Assembly (NCBI GenBank): GCA_947625145.1
Contig: CANQNC010000011.1
Span: 1-48,806 of the forward strand
Length of the DNA stretch: 48,806 bases
Reading direction: 5' to 3'
Source: an uncultured Clostridia bacterium
Lineage (GTDB): Bacteria > Bacillota > Clostridia > Christensenellales > CAG-917
Positions 26,692 through 36,278 of this stretch are shown here, in pieces. Both the position numbers and the translations under genes were made by a program. Positions within the stretch are counted from its first letter, which is position 1. Every line of letters begins with the position of its first letter. The notes beneath the pieces are model-generated. The model made no database searches and was not told the DNA's origin. It saw only the letters and a list, made by a program, of their open reading frames with translations.

Positions 26692-27307
26692 CAAGCACCT
26701 TCTTGACCTCGGCAAAGATCTCGTCTATGCTGCCCGTCGCGGGAATGGTCGCCAACTTGCCCTGCGCCTTGTAGTAGTCGATGAGGGGTTGAGTTTGCTC
26801 CTCATAGACTTTCAGCCTGTTGCGTACCGTCTCGGGCTTGTCGTCGTCGCGGATGAACAGCTCCTTGCCGCACTTTTTGCATTTGGTCTCGCCGTTGAGC
26901 GTGGAGACGTGATACGTCTCGCCGCACACGCAGACTCTTCTGCCGCCCAACCTGCCCACGATCACGTCGAAGGGGACGTCTATGTTGATGGCAAGATGGA
27001 TGTTTGCCACTCTGTCCAGAGCCTCGGCCTGCGGGATCGTGCGCGGGAAACCGTCGAGGATATAGCCGTTTTTGCAATCTTCCTCTTTGAGTCTGAGTTC
27101 CACAAGCCCGATCACCACGTCGTCGGGGACAAGCGCGCCTGCGTCGATAAACTGCTTCGCCTTGAGCCCGAGAGGGGTGCCGTCCTTGATGTTGCGTCTC
27201 AGGATATCCCCCGTTGAGATATGCGGGACCGCATATTGCTTGGCTATCAGCGCCGCTTGCGTGCCTTTGCCCGCGCCGGGCGCTCCGAGAAGAATGATAT
27301 TTTTCAT
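26684..27307 (-). CDS. adk: Adenylate kinase
   Basis: This enzyme interconverts ATP plus AMP with two ADP, 207 aa. The P-loop LLGAPGAGKGTQA is at 6-18, the AMP-site DGFPRTIPQAE near 83-93 and the lid follows. The lid is of the zinc-bearing Gram-positive type but reads RRVCVCGETYH and later KCKKC, so the first cysteine pair is C-x-C instead of C-x2-C. The ATG has no Shine-Dalgarno sequence and lies 8 nt after a TATAAT, which suggests a leaderless transcript from an internal promoter besides read-through from secY. Confidence 0.97.
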   Translation of the reverse strand: MKNIILLGAPGAGKGTQAALIAKQYAVPHISTGDILRRNIKDGTPLGLKAKQFIDAGALVPDDVVIGLVELRLKEEDCKNGYILDGFPRTIPQAEALDRVANIHLAINIDVPFDVIVGRLGGRRVCVCGETYHVSTLNGETKCKKCGKELFIRDDDKPETVRNRLKVYEEQTQPLIDYYKAQGKLATIPATGSIDEIFAEVKKVLDD

Positions 27308-27315
27308 AGTCAGTT

Positions 27316-27344
27316 ATTATAGCACATAAATTTGCGCCGCGCAA
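27316..27344 (-). promoter_or_regulatory. Internal promoter for adk, predicting a leaderless mRNA
   Basis: Minus-strand TATAAT (27316-27321) lies 17 bp from TTGCGC (27339-27344). The adk ATG begins at 27307, only 8 nt after the -10, so transcription should begin within about 2 nt of the start codon. It sits in the 79-bp gap after secY, the longest gap in this part of the operon. Confidence 0.7.
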
Positions 27345-27386
27345 CCGAATCTGCGGCTGTGCTGCGCAAAAGTTGTGCGATTTTGT

Positions 27387-28721
27387 TTATTTGAGGAAGC
27401 CCTTGTAGTGCTTCATCATGATCTGCGATTCCAACTGCTTGTTCAGCTCAAGCGCGACCGACACGACGATCAGCAATCCCGTTGCCGAGAAGGAGTTCGC
27501 CAATCCCAAGGACGACTGTCCTCCGCCCGAATACTGTCCGTCCAGCGCGAGGAATATGAACGTGGGGATAAGCGAGATGATCATCAGGAAGATGGCGCCG
27601 AACAGCGTGATGCGGTTGTTGATCTTGCGCAAAAAGTCGCTTGTCGGCTTGCCCGGCCTTATGCCCGGAAGATATCCGCCGTATTGTTGCAAATTTTTCG
27701 CCACGTCGTCGGGATTGAATTGGATCTGCGCATAGAAGTAGGAAAATCCGAGGATAAGCAACGCGAGCAACACATAGTACACGGGAGTGCCGGTGCCCAT
27801 ATATCTTGCGTACCAACCCGCCGCGGGCGTGTCCGAGAAGAACAGCTGAATGATCATCTGCGGGAACATGAGCAAGGATGACGCGAAGATGATGGGCATG
27901 ACGCCGCTGCCGTTGACCCTGATGGGGATATACGTGCTCTGTCCGCCGTAGACCTTGTTGCCCTTGACCTGCTTGGAATATTGCACGGCGATCCTGCGCT
28001 CCGCGCCGTCCATAAAGACGATAAACGCGAGGATAGCGACGACCACTAGGATATATCCGATGATGTTCCACACAAGCGTCCACTCCTCCGTCGCGGTCTT
28101 GATCGCGCCCGCAATGGACGTGCCCGCCGTCGCGAGTATGCCGATGAAGATGATGATGGAGGTGCCGTTGCCGATGCCGTACTCGGTGATGCGCTCGGAA
28201 AGCCACATGACCATTGTGCTGCCGCCCACCAAAATGATGATGGTCAGCGCCATGGAAAGCACGGGAGCGGACTCGCTGCCTTCTTCATAGGGGAAGAGAG
28301 GACGGATGCCGTTTGAATTGTACAGCATGACGACAATGCCTATCGCCTGAATGACGGCAAGCCCTATCGCGACGATCCTTGTGATCTGGGTAAGTTTGCT
28401 TCTGCCCGTCTCTCCCTCTTTGGACATCCTTTCAAGCGCGGGAATGACAAGAGTGAGCAGTTCCATAATGATGAACGCGTTGATGAACGGCAGGATGCCC
28501 AACGCAAACAGCGTCGCGTTTTGCATGGAGCCGCCTGTGATCGCAGACAAGACGCCCAAAAAGTCGCCCGCGTTTTGCATGACCGTGGAGATTTGCTGTG
28601 CGTCGAGCGTGGGTACGGGGATGTAACACCCTATACGATAGACTAATACGAGAAGCAGAGTGAAGAAAATTTTCACTCTGATCTCTTTGGATTTGAATGC
28701 GTTTTTGAGCGTTTCAAACAT
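27387..28721 (-). CDS. secY: Protein translocase subunit SecY
   Basis: SecY is the channel of the general secretion machinery in the cytoplasmic membrane, 444 aa with about ten helices. The N-terminus [20 protein letters not shown], the GCYIPVPTLD loop, the late GGYLPGIRPGKPT segment and a basic C-terminal tail are typical. Its start overlaps the rplO stop by one base (TAATG). It would export the lipoproteins and protease found elsewhere in the window. Confidence 0.98.
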   Translation of the reverse strand: MFETLKNAFKSKEIRVKIFFTLLLVLVYRIGCYIPVPTLDAQQISTVMQNAGDFLGVLSAITGGSMQNATLFALGILPFINAFIIMELLTLVIPALERMSKEGETGRSKLTQITRIVAIGLAVIQAIGIVVMLYNSNGIRPLFPYEEGSESAPVLSMALTIIILVGGSTMVMWLSERITEYGIGNGTSIIIFIGILATAGTSIAGAIKTATEEWTLVWNIIGYILVVVAILAFIVFMDGAERRIAVQYSKQVKGNKVYGGQSTYIPIRVNGSGVMPIIFASSLLMFPQMIIQLFFSDTPAAGWYARYMGTGTPVYYVLLALLILGFSYFYAQIQFNPDDVAKNLQQYGGYLPGIRPGKPTSDFLRKINNRITLFGAIFLMIISLIPTFIFLALDGQYSGGGQSSLGLANSFSATGLLIVVSVALELNKQLESQIMMKHYKGFLK

Positions 28722-29167
28722 TATAGCACCTCGACTGTGCCGCCTGCCTCTTGAATTTTTTGTACAGCAGACGCCGTGAATTTGTCTGCCCTGACAGTCA
28801 GCTTCTTGACAAGTTCGCCGTCTCCCATGATCTTAAGACCATAGGGCATGACCTTCTTGACAATGCCTTTTGCCACAAGCTCGTCTATGGACACGGTTGC
28901 GCCGTCCTCAAATACGTTGAGCTGAGCGACGTTGACCGTGGTGTAGACATGTGCGAATCTCTTGTTGTTGAAACCGATCTTCGGCAATCTTCTTGTCATA
29001 GGCATTTGGCCGCCCTCGAAGTTGGGACGAACGCCGCCGCCGCTTCTTGCCCACTGGCCCTTATGACCGCGAGTGGAAGTCTTGCCCATGCCTGAGCCTA
29101 TGCCTCTGCCGATCCTCTTTTCGGAGGTTCTTGCGCCCTCTGCGGGCTTGAGATCTTGAATGTTCAT
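28721..29167 (-). CDS. rplO: 50S ribosomal protein L15
   Basis: L15 is a late-assembly large-subunit protein, 148 aa from ATG 29167 ([13 protein letters not shown]), chosen because GAGGAGG lies just before it. The conserved glycine-rich stretch [19 protein letters not shown] is complete and the C-terminus EAGGTVEVL is normal. The start overlaps the end of rpmD. Confidence 0.97.
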   Translation of the reverse strand: MNIQDLKPAEGARTSEKRIGRGIGSGMGKTSTRGHKGQWARSGGGVRPNFEGGQMPMTRRLPKIGFNNKRFAHVYTTVNVAQLNVFEDGATVSIDELVAKGIVKKVMPYGLKIMGDGELVKKLTVRADKFTASAVQKIQEAGGTVEVL

Positions 29168-29177
29168 ATCTGCCTCC

Positions 29178-29360
29178 TCAAACTTCTTCAACCTTCACAA
29201 GGTGGACCACTTTGGCGATCTTCCCTCTGACGCACGCGTCGTCGTTGAACACTCTGCTGTTGCCAATTCTGTGCAAGCCGAGCGCCTCGAGGTTTGCCTT
29301 GTGTGTTTTGAGAATACCGAACGGACTCTTTACGAGAGTGACCTTGATTTGCTTTGCCAT
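29178..29360 (-). CDS. rpmD: 50S ribosomal protein L30
   Basis: L30 is a 60-aa single-domain large-subunit protein: [19 protein letters not shown], then [20 protein letters not shown] and the [10 protein letters not shown] end. L30 is absent from some lineages, so its presence is informative. It lies between rpsE and rplO. Confidence 0.97.
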   Translation of the reverse strand: MAKQIKVTLVKSPFGILKTHKANLEALGLHRIGNSRVFNDDACVRGKIAKVVHLVKVEEV

Positions 29361-29372
29361 AATTTCGCCCTC

Positions 29373-29888
29373 CTAGTCGCTTACGACGTCCACGCCGCGA
29401 AGCTGCGCAATCTCTTCGGCGTTGCGAAGGCTCAAAAGCCCTTCCATGGTCGCCTTTGCGCAGTTGATGGGGTTGTTGGAGCCGAGGGACTTTGTTCTGA
29501 TGTCCTTGACGCCCGCGACCTCGAGCACTACACGCACCGCGCCGCCCGCGATGACGCCCGTTCCTTCTTCGGCGGGCAACAGAAGCACTTGACCTCTGCC
29601 GAACTTACCCGTCGTCGCATGCGGAATGGTGTTGCCTTTGAGGGATACGCTGACCAGATTGCGCTTTGCAAGCTGCGTAGCCTTCTCGATCGCCTCGGGG
29701 ACCTCTGCGGCCTTGCCCATGCCAAGCCCGACCTTGCCTTGCCCGTCTCCTACGACGACCAACGCGGAAAAGCGCATGTTTCTGCCGCCCTTGACGGTTT
29801 TGGTGACGCGGTTGACGGCGATGAGCTTTTTGTTCAAGCCGTCGTTTTCCTCTCTGTTTGCGTTTCGTCTGTCACGATTTTCAGCCAT
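29373..29888 (-). CDS. rpsE: 30S ribosomal protein S5
   Basis: S5 acts at the mRNA entry channel and in decoding accuracy, 171 aa. The double-stranded-RNA-binding-like N-domain has [20 protein letters not shown] and [14 protein letters not shown]. The C-domain has [19 protein letters not shown]. Spacing to rplR is 9 bp. Confidence 0.98.
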   Translation of the reverse strand: MAENRDRRNANREENDGLNKKLIAVNRVTKTVKGGRNMRFSALVVVGDGQGKVGLGMGKAAEVPEAIEKATQLAKRNLVSVSLKGNTIPHATTGKFGRGQVLLLPAEEGTGVIAGGAVRVVLEVAGVKDIRTKSLGSNNPINCAKATMEGLLSLRNAEEIAQLRGVDVVSD

Positions 29889-29897
29889 AACTCCCTC

Positions 29898-30266
29898 CTA
29901 AAACTCCAGCCCGGCTTCTCTTGCACCTTCCGCAAGAGCCTGTACTCTGCCCGTGTAAAGGTAGCCGCCTCTGTCGAACACGACTTCCTTGACGCCGAGT
30001 GCGAGCGCCTTTTCGGCGATAGCGGCGCCGACGACCTTTGCTGCCTCGGTTTTGCTCAGTTCCGCGACTTTTGCCGCGATCCCGCTCTCAAGAGTGCTTG
30101 CCGCGCAAAGAGTGTGGCCCTCAACGTCGTCGATGACTTGAGCATAGATATGGTTTGTGCTCCTGTACACGTTGAGGCGGGGTCTTTCGGGTGTGCCGAA
30201 AACCTTTTTGCGCACTCTCGCGTGACGGATGACTCTATCTTGATTTTTGTCGATTTTCTTTATCAT
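29898..30266 (-). CDS. rplR: 50S ribosomal protein L18
   Basis: L18 binds 5S rRNA together with L5, 122 aa. Typical segments are [34 protein letters not shown] and the end [20 protein letters not shown]. It is placed between rplF and rpsE as expected. Confidence 0.98.
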   Translation of the reverse strand: MIKKIDKNQDRVIRHARVRKKVFGTPERPRLNVYRSTNHIYAQVIDDVEGHTLCAASTLESGIAAKVAELSKTEAAKVVGAAIAEKALALGVKEVVFDRGGYLYTGRVQALAEGAREAGLEF

Positions 30267-30276
30267 GATCCACCTC

Positions 30277-30819
30277 TTACTTTGTCGCGCGCTTGCCGAC
30301 TTTCTTCACAACGACCTCGTCCTTGTAGTGGATGCCGTAGTTGTGATAGGGTTCGACGGGCTTGATCGCCTTGATTGACGCCGCGACCTGTCCCACAAGC
30401 TGACGATCGATGCCCTTGACCACGATCTCCAAAGGAGCGGGTTGAGCAAAGGTTATGCCCTTGGGCGCGGTGAACTCCACGGGATGGGAGAAGCCGATGT
30501 TCATCGTCAGTTTGTCGTTGCCGGTCAAAGTCACCTTGTAGCCGACGCCCGCGACGATAAGACTCTTCTCAAAGCCCTTCGTCACGCCGACCACCATGTT
30601 GTGGATAAGAGCGCGGTACAGCCCGTGCAATGCGCGATGGTCCTTGTCGTCGCTGTGGCGCTTGCAAAGGACGTGCCCGTCCTCGATAGCTACGTCTATG
30701 GACTTGTCCACCTTTTGTTGAAGCATTCCGAGCGGCCCCGTGACTGTGACAACGTGGTCATTGATCTCAACTGTAACTCCCGCAGGGATGGCAATGGGAG
30801 CTCTTCCTATTCTTGACAT
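30277..30819 (-). CDS. rplF: 50S ribosomal protein L6
   Basis: L6 sits near the factor-binding site of the large subunit, 180 aa from ATG 30819 ([14 protein letters not shown]), chosen for its AAGGAGG site. The two L6 domains and the motif [22 protein letters not shown] at the C-terminus are recognised, the last with HNYGIHY where many species have KGKGIRY. Confidence 0.97.
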   Translation of the reverse strand: MSRIGRAPIAIPAGVTVEINDHVVTVTGPLGMLQQKVDKSIDVAIEDGHVLCKRHSDDKDHRALHGLYRALIHNMVVGVTKGFEKSLIVAGVGYKVTLTGNDKLTMNIGFSHPVEFTAPKGITFAQPAPLEIVVKGIDRQLVGQVAASIKAIKPVEPYHNYGIHYKDEVVVKKVGKRATK

Positions 30820-30829
30820 AGCAACCTCC

Positions 30830-31225
30830 TTACCAGATGTAGGCGAGCACTTCGCCGCCGACATGCTGGGCTTTTGCTTCCTTGTCGGTGAGTATCCCCT
30901 TTGAGGTGGACAGAATGGCGATGCCCATTCCGTTGAGCACTCTCGGCAGGTTGTCTACGCTTGCGTACACTCTGAGGCCGGGAGAAGAGACTCTCTTGAG
31001 CCCCGTCAGGACCTTCTGATTTTTGTTGGGAGCGTACTTGAGCACAATGTGAATGACGTCCGCGACGTCGCCCTTGACAAGCTCGTAGCTCTTGATATAG
31101 CCCTCTTTCACGAGGATATCCGCGATCGCGACCTTGATTTTGCTTGCGGGGACGTCAACCGTCTCGTGCTTAGCGGTCAAGGCGTTTCTGATTCTGGTGA
31201 GCATATCTGCAATTGGATCTGTCAT
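30830..31225 (-). CDS. rpsH: 30S ribosomal protein S8
   Basis: S8 is a primary 16S rRNA-binding protein, 131 aa. The start [16 protein letters not shown], the middle [13 protein letters not shown] and the end [20 protein letters not shown] are diagnostic. In E. coli S8 regulates the spc operon through the rplE region; no such hairpin was verified here. Confidence 0.98.
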   Translation of the reverse strand: MTDPIADMLTRIRNALTAKHETVDVPASKIKVAIADILVKEGYIKSYELVKGDVADVIHIVLKYAPNKNQKVLTGLKRVSSPGLRVYASVDNLPRVLNGMGIAILSTSKGILTDKEAKAQHVGGEVLAYIW

Positions 31226-31235
31226 ATCTTCCTCC

Positions 31236-31421
31236 TTACCAGCTCGCCTTCTTCACGCCGGGGATCTCGCCCTTGTAGGCAAGATTGCGGAAGCAAACTC
31301 TGCAAATTCCGTACTTTTTCAGCACGGCGTGGGGACGTCCGCAAATACGGCAACGCGTATACTCGCGCGTCGAGTATTTTTGCGGTCTTTGCTGCTTTAT
31401 TTTCATTGATGTTTTGGCCAT
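31236..31421 (-). CDS. rpsZ: 30S ribosomal protein S14, type Z
   Basis: This is the short zinc-binding S14 of the small-subunit head, 61 aa. Two cysteine pairs, CRICG and CRVCF, form the zinc site, and the end is [16 protein letters not shown]. This is the Gram-positive C+ form, encoded within the operon between rplE and rpsH. Confidence 0.98.
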   Translation of the reverse strand: MAKTSMKIKQQRPQKYSTREYTRCRICGRPHAVLKKYGICRVCFRNLAYKGEIPGVKKASW

Positions 31422-31431
31422 ACTTCACTCC

Positions 31432-32037
31432 TTACTTTGCAAAGGGCAATCCGAGCAGCTTCAACAGCTCTCTTGCCTCTTCGTCGGTGTTTGCGGTCGT
31501 CACGATGCAAATGTCGAAGCCGCGCACTTTTTCCACCTTGTCGAAATCGATCTCGGGGAAGATGAGCTGCTCCTTGACGCCGATCGCATAGTTTCCTCTG
31601 CCGTCAAACGACTTGGACGATATGCCGCGGAAGTCGCGCACTCGGGGAAGAGCGATGGAGATGAACTTGTCGAGGAAGTCGTACATTCTGTTTCCTCTGA
31701 GCGTGACTTTCGCGCCCACGTTCATGCCCTCTCTGACCTTGAAGTTTGCGACGGACTTTTTCGCCTTTGTGACGACGGGTTTTTGTCCCGCAATCAGTTT
31801 GAGCTCTTCCACCGCCAACTGAAGTGATTTGCTGTTGTCCTTGCAATCGCCCAGCCCCATATTGAGCACAATCTTCTCAAGACGGGGGACTTGGTTGACG
31901 TTTGTGTAGCCAAAGCGTTTGATGAGAGCCGGCACAACCTCTTCGGTGTACTGCTTTCTCATACGATATCTTTCAGCATTACCAGCAAGTTTATCGGTCG
32001 CAACTGCCTTAGCGACCTGATTTTTCTTTTCTGCCAC
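31432..32037 (-). CDS. rplE: 50S ribosomal protein L5
   Basis: L5 binds 5S rRNA and contacts the P-site tRNA, 201 aa. Translation starts at GTG 32037, which is 7 nt after GGAGG, giving an N-terminal extension of about 20 residues relative to the usual 179-aa protein. Conserved parts include [50 protein letters not shown] and the C-terminal [19 protein letters not shown]. Confidence 0.97.
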   Translation of the reverse strand: MAEKKNQVAKAVATDKLAGNAERYRMRKQYTEEVVPALIKRFGYTNVNQVPRLEKIVLNMGLGDCKDNSKSLQLAVEELKLIAGQKPVVTKAKKSVANFKVREGMNVGAKVTLRGNRMYDFLDKFISIALPRVRDFRGISSKSFDGRGNYAIGVKEQLIFPEIDFDKVEKVRGFDICIVTTANTDEEARELLKLLGLPFAK

Positions 32038-32058
32038 GATATTACCTCCGATTTATAA

Positions 32059-32463
32059 TCAGTCCTCAGCTTTGGACTGTTCTGCTTTTTTTCTGGCTGC
32101 CTTTTTCGCCGCCTTCTTTGCGGACGACTTCTTCTCGTCAAGAGACGCGCCGCACTTTGCGCACACTCTGACTGACTTGGTCTTTCCGCCCACCTGTTTC
32201 AACTCGTGCCTCACTCTCACGACGGCGCCGCATTCGGGACAGACGTGCATGACGTTTGACACGTCGATCGTGCCCTCCTGTTTGATGATGCCGCCCTGCT
32301 CCTGAGCGTTTCTCGGCTTTTTTGCTTTGGACACCATGTTGATGCCCTCGACGTATATCCTGCCCGTAGCGGAGTTGACTTTCAGGACCTTGCCGACCTT
32401 TCCCTTGTCCTTGCCGGCGATCACCATAACGTTGTCGCCCTTTCTGACATTACAATTTGCCAT
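32059..32463 (-). CDS. rplX: 50S ribosomal protein L24 with zinc ribbon and basic tail
   Basis: L24 is an assembly initiator at the exit tunnel. The KOW motif lies in [20 protein letters not shown], and the [20 protein letters not shown] segment follows. The second half has CPEC and CAKC, a zinc-ribbon form. The protein is 134 aa, longer than the usual 100-110, owing to a Lys/Ala-rich tail ([16 protein letters not shown]) that probably lines rRNA. Confidence 0.97.
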   Translation of the reverse strand: MANCNVRKGDNVMVIAGKDKGKVGKVLKVNSATGRIYVEGINMVSKAKKPRNAQEQGGIIKQEGTIDVSNVMHVCPECGAVVRVRHELKQVGGKTKSVRVCAKCGASLDEKKSSAKKAAKKAARKKAEQSKAED

Positions 32464-32473
32464 ATCGTCCTCC

Positions 32474-32842
32474 TTACAGCACTTCGGGAGCGAGGGAGAT
32501 TATTTTGGAATAATCCTTCTCGCGCAGCTCTCTCGCGATGGGTCCGAAAATACGCGTCCCAACGGGATCCTTCTGATTGTTGATGATGACTGCGGCGTTG
32601 TCGTCGAACTTGATGTAGCTGCCGTCTTCGCGCTGCAAGCCGAAACTGCTTCTGACTATGACCGCCTTCACGACGTCGCCCTTCTTGACCTTGCCGCCGG
32701 GGATAGCAGACTTGACGGAAGCGACGATGACGTCTCCGATGTTGCCGCTTCTTCTGAAAGAACCGCCCAATACCCTTATGCACATGATTTCTTTGGCTCC
32801 GCTGTTGTCCGCAACTTTGAGCCAGCTTAACGGTTGAATCAT
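32474..32842 (-). CDS. rplN: 50S ribosomal protein L14
   Basis: L14 lies at the subunit interface, 122 aa of standard length. It starts [20 protein letters not shown] and ends with the conserved [21 protein letters not shown]. It stands between rpsQ and rplX, with gaps of 16 and 10 bp. Confidence 0.98.
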   Translation of the reverse strand: MIQPLSWLKVADNSGAKEIMCIRVLGGSFRRSGNIGDVIVASVKSAIPGGKVKKGDVVKAVIVRSSFGLQREDGSYIKFDDNAAVIINNQKDPVGTRIFGPIARELREKDYSKIISLAPEVL

Positions 32843-32858
32843 AATTCCGCCTCCTCGA

Positions 32859-33113
32859 TTACTTCGCCTTTTCGATTATTTCGACAAGACGCCAGCACTT
32901 GTCCTTGCTGAGAGGACGAGTTTCGGCTATGCGAACCTTGTCGCCCACGCCGCACTCGTTTTTCTCGTCGTGGACTTTGAACTTCTTTGTACGGCTGACT
33001 ATCTTTTTGTAGAGGGGATGCTTCACGCGCTCGCTGATGGCGACGACGATCGTCTTGTCCATCTTATCGCTTACGACGATGCCCACTCTTTCCTTCCTGA
33101 GATTTCTTTCCAT
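32859..33113 (-). CDS. rpsQ: 30S ribosomal protein S17
   Basis: S17 is a primary 16S rRNA-binding OB-fold protein, 84 aa: [34 protein letters not shown] and the [20 protein letters not shown] segment. It is normal in length and placed between rpmC and rplN. Confidence 0.98.
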   Translation of the reverse strand: MERNLRKERVGIVVSDKMDKTIVVAISERVKHPLYKKIVSRTKKFKVHDEKNECGVGDKVRIAETRPLSKDKCWRLVEIIEKAK

Positions 33114-33128
33114 ATCTTCGCCTCCGAA

Positions 33129-33338
33129 TTAACCTTGCTGCTTTGCGCGGGCAATTTCCCTTTGACGGATGACCGTCTTTACGCGGGCAATGTCACGCCT
33201 TTTGCTTTCCAACTCCTTGGGGTTGGTCAGCTGATTTGTAGCATGCTTGAAGCGGAGGAAAAAGAGATCCGACTTCAATTCCTCAAGCTTCGCGAGAAGC
33301 TCCTTATCTGTCATTTCCAACACTTGCTTACTCTTCAT
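33129..33338 (-). CDS. rpmC: 50S ribosomal protein L29
   Basis: L29 is a two-helix protein at the tunnel exit and part of the docking site for trigger factor and SRP, 69 aa. [20 protein letters not shown] and the [11 protein letters not shown] end are typical. It overlaps the end of rplP by 11 bp. Confidence 0.97.
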   Translation of the reverse strand: MKSKQVLEMTDKELLAKLEELKSDLFFLRFKHATNQLTNPKELESKRRDIARVKTVIRQREIARAKQQG

Positions 33339-33771
33339 TGTTCACCGCCTCCCCGTCATTGACGTCCTCTGCCTTGACAAATTTGCACTTAACGGGCAAC
33401 TTGTTTGCGGCAAGGCGCAAGGCCTCTCTTGCAATAGATTCGTCTATGCCGGCAATCTCAAACATGACTCTGCCCGGCTTCACGACCGCCACCCAATATT
33501 CGGGAGCGCCTTTACCTGAACCCATACGGGTGCCGGCAGGTCTTTGAGTGACAGGTTTGTGGGGGAAGATGTCCACCCAAACTTGTCCGCCTCTGCGGAT
33601 GTATCTCGTCATGGCGACGCGCGCCGCTTCGATCTGATTGGAGGTGATCCAACCGGGCTCCTGCGCCACAAGGCCGAACTCGCCGTATGCGACGGTGTTG
33701 CCTCTGGTCGCTTTGCCCTTCATTCTGCCTCTCATTTGACGGCGTCTCTTCACTCTTTTAGGCATTAACAT
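33328..33771 (-). CDS. rplP: 50S ribosomal protein L16
   Basis: L16 shapes the A site and peptidyl-transferase region, 147 aa. The start is ATG 33771, overlapping the rpsC stop (TAATG), with GGAGG 9 nt upstream. This gives [19 protein letters not shown], two residues longer than usual. A second ATG two codons on is the commoner start, but its spacing is poor. [20 protein letters not shown] and the [20 protein letters not shown] segment are conserved. Confidence 0.96.
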   Translation of the reverse strand: MLMPKRVKRRRQMRGRMKGKATRGNTVAYGEFGLVAQEPGWITSNQIEAARVAMTRYIRRGGQVWVDIFPHKPVTQRPAGTRMGSGKGAPEYWVAVVKPGRVMFEIAGIDESIAREALRLAANKLPVKCKFVKAEDVNDGEAVNNEE

Positions 33772-34445
33772 TATTGTCTACCTCCTTCAAGCGGATTTTT
33801 GCCGAGTACCTCGCCCTTGTAGATCCACACCTTGACGCCGATCGCGCCGAAAGTGGTGTTTGCGGTGGCAACGCCGTACTCTATGTCTGCGCGCAATGTC
33901 TGAAGAGGAATGGAACCCTCGTGATATTGCTCGCATCTTGCGATCTCCGCGCCGTCCAAGCGACCGCTGACCATGGTCTTGACACCCTTTGCGCCCGCCT
34001 TCATGGCCTTGGACATCGCCTGTTTCATCGCGCGACGGAAGCTCGCTCTGTTTTCAAGCTGTTTTGCGATGTTTTCCGCAACGAGCTGTGCGTCCGAGTC
34101 CGCATGTTTGACGGCGAAAACGTTGATAGTGATCGTCCTCTTTGCGGCGCCCTTCTTGTTGATGAGCTTGTCAAGCTCGTCTCTGAGTTGCTTTACGCCC
34201 TCGCCGCCGTTGCCCATGATGGCGCCGGTTTGAGAGGAGTAGATGCCCACCGTCACCGTGCTTGCCGCTCTTTCTATCGTGATCTTCGAAATGCCGAAGT
34301 CATAATATTTTTTCTTTACATATTTGCGGATCTCGTTGTCCTCGACGAGATTGTCTGCGAAATGCGCTTTGTCGGCATACCATTTGGAGTTCCACGGCTT
34401 GATGATGCCTGTTCTCAGTCCGTTAGGATCGACTTTCTGTCCCAT
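33771..34445 (-). CDS. rpsC: 30S ribosomal protein S3
   Basis: S3 lines the mRNA entry tunnel, 224 aa. The KH-domain start [20 protein letters not shown] and the C-terminal domain [20 protein letters not shown] are present, as are [12 protein letters not shown] near the end and a short tail. Confidence 0.98.
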   Translation of the reverse strand: MGQKVDPNGLRTGIIKPWNSKWYADKAHFADNLVEDNEIRKYVKKKYYDFGISKITIERAASTVTVGIYSSQTGAIMGNGGEGVKQLRDELDKLINKKGAAKRTITINVFAVKHADSDAQLVAENIAKQLENRASFRRAMKQAMSKAMKAGAKGVKTMVSGRLDGAEIARCEQYHEGSIPLQTLRADIEYGVATANTTFGAIGVKVWIYKGEVLGKNPLEGGRQ

Positions 34446-34457
34446 ACTTCAACCTCC

Positions 34458-34844
34458 TTATGCCTTTTCGTCGAGAATGACCGTGATGTGGCTCGTTCTC
34501 TTGTTGATGCGATAGCCTCTGCCCTTGGACATGGGCTGCATGCGCTTGAGAGTGGGGCCGTCGTTTGCAAAGCACTCCGCGATATACAGATCGCTCTTTG
34601 CAAGATTGAGGTTGTTTTCGGCGTTTGCGACCGCGCTGTTGATCAGCTTGATGAGCACCTCGCTTGCGGATTTGGGAGTGTTTTCGAGGATCGCGAGAGC
34701 CTCGACGACCGACTTGCCCTTGATGTTTTTGATGACCACTCTGACCTTGAAGGGAGAGATCCTGACAAACTTTGCCGTGGCGTGCGGTCTGCCGTCCGCC
34801 TTAGCTTGACGATCCAATGCTTTGTGTCTTATTCTTGTTGCCAT
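34458..34844 (-). CDS. rplV: 50S ribosomal protein L22
   Basis: L22 extends a loop into the exit tunnel, 128 aa. KFVRISPFKVRVVIKNIKG and the loop residues near PTLKRMQPMSKGRGYRINKR are conserved; this loop is where macrolide resistance changes occur in other species. An N-terminal extension of about 20 residues precedes the core. Confidence 0.97.
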   Translation of the reverse strand: MATRIRHKALDRQAKADGRPHATAKFVRISPFKVRVVIKNIKGKSVVEALAILENTPKSASEVLIKLINSAVANAENNLNLAKSDLYIAECFANDGPTLKRMQPMSKGRGYRINKRTSHITVILDEKA

Positions 34845-34855
34845 TTTCTGCCTCC

Positions 34856-35134
34856 TTATTTGCCGCCTGTGGTCTTAGAGCCCGCATGGCCTCTGAAGGT
34901 ACGCGTGGGAGCAAACTCGCCGAGTTTGCAGCCGACCATATCTTCGGTGATATACACGGGCACATGCTGCTTGCCGTTGTGGACGGCGATCGTGTGACCG
35001 ACCATCTCGGGGAATATCGTGGAGCTTCTGGACCAAGTTTTGACGGACTGACGCTCCCCCGACTCGTTCATAGCAATGATTCTGTTTATAAGTCTCTCTT
35101 CGACATAGGGACCTTTCTTTACGCTTCTACTCAT
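34856..35134 (-). CDS. rpsS: 30S ribosomal protein S19
   Basis: S19 is a head protein that forms a bridge with S13, 92 aa. It starts [19 protein letters not shown] and has [19 protein letters not shown] and [16 protein letters not shown]. It is placed between rplB and rplV. Confidence 0.98.
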   Translation of the reverse strand: MSRSVKKGPYVEERLINRIIAMNESGERQSVKTWSRSSTIFPEMVGHTIAVHNGKQHVPVYITEDMVGCKLGEFAPTRTFRGHAGSKTTGGK

Positions 35135-35146
35135 TTTACCCTCCGA

Positions 35147-35974
35147 TTAGTTCACACGCTTGATGATGAACTTGTTTGAAGCATTCTTCTTCTTTCTCGT
35201 CTTATAGCCGAGAGCAGGTTTGCCCCAAGGAGTCACGGGAGAAGGCATACCGACAGGGGACTTGCCTTCGCCGCCGCCGTGCGGGTGGTCGTTCGGGTTC
35301 ATGACGACGCCGCGGACGGTCGGGCGCACGCCCATGTGGCGAGTTTTGCCCGCTTTGCCCACTCTGACGATCTCATGATCGAGGTTGCCCACCTGACCGA
35401 TCGTGGCTCTGCACACGATGGGGATATAGCGCATCTCGCCGCTTGGCATTCTGACCGTCGCATATTTGCCCTCTTTTGCCATCAGCTGAGCCGCGTTGCC
35501 CGCCGCTCTTGCGATGATGCCGCCTCTGCCGGGCTGAAGCTCGATGTTGTGGATCATGGTGCCGACGGGAATCGCGGACAGAGGAAGCGCGTTGCCCACT
35601 CTGATATCCGCGTTTTCGCCGCTTTCAAGCACGTCGCCCACGTTGAGGCCGAGAGGAGCGAGAATGTATCTCTTCTCGCCGTCCGCATAGTGCAACAAAG
35701 CGATGTTTGCCGAGCGGTTGGGATCGTATTCGACGGAAGCGACCTTGGCGGGGATGCCGTCCTTGTTGCGCTTGTAGTCGATCACGCGATATTTGGTTCT
35801 GTTCCCGCCGCCGATATGGCGAACGGTTATCTTGCCCTGCGCGTTTCTGCCGCCCGTCTTGTTGATGGACTTGAGCAAGGAGCGCTCGGGCGTCGTGCAT
35901 GTGATCTCGTCAAAAGCGGAGACCGTCATGAAACGGCGCGCAGGAGATGTCGGTTTATATTTTTTCACTGCCAT
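35147..35974 (-). CDS. rplB: 50S ribosomal protein L2
   Basis: L2 is needed for subunit joining and lies close to the peptidyl-transferase centre, 275 aa. The OB and SH3-like domains contain [20 protein letters not shown] and [12 protein letters not shown]. The C-terminal [18 protein letters not shown] loop carries the conserved histidine important for activity. Confidence 0.98.
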   Translation of the reverse strand: MAVKKYKPTSPARRFMTVSAFDEITCTTPERSLLKSINKTGGRNAQGKITVRHIGGGNRTKYRVIDYKRNKDGIPAKVASVEYDPNRSANIALLHYADGEKRYILAPLGLNVGDVLESGENADIRVGNALPLSAIPVGTMIHNIELQPGRGGIIARAAGNAAQLMAKEGKYATVRMPSGEMRYIPIVCRATIGQVGNLDHEIVRVGKAGKTRHMGVRPTVRGVVMNPNDHPHGGGEGKSPVGMPSPVTPWGKPALGYKTRKKKNASNKFIIKRVN

Positions 35975-35987
35975 AGTTCTCTCCTTC

Positions 35988-36278
35988 TTATGCGAGGCTG
36001 TCGAAGAATTCGATGGCCTTGCTGTCCTCGGTCAGAGTGACGATTGCTTTTTTGTAGGCAGAGCGTCTGCCCTCGTTTCTGCCCATCCTCTTGAGCTTGC
36101 CTTCGTAGTTGGCGGTGTTGACCTTTGCCACTTTCACGCCGAAGATCTTTTCGACAGCCGCCTTGATCTGGCTTTTCGTGGCTGTCTTGACCACCTTAAA
36201 GGTGTATCTCTTCATGGGGATGCCGTCATAGCTCTTTTCGGAAAGAATAGGCTCTACAATGATTTCGTATTCAGTCAT
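35988..36278 (-). CDS. rplW: 50S ribosomal protein L23
   Basis: L23 is the main docking point for trigger factor and SRP at the tunnel exit, 96 aa. [20 protein letters not shown] and [22 protein letters not shown] are typical. It overlaps the rplD stop by 4 bp (ATGA), so translation is coupled. Confidence 0.98.
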   Translation of the reverse strand: MTEYEIIVEPILSEKSYDGIPMKRYTFKVVKTATKSQIKAAVEKIFGVKVAKVNTANYEGKLKRMGRNEGRRSAYKKAIVTLTEDSKAIEFFDSLA

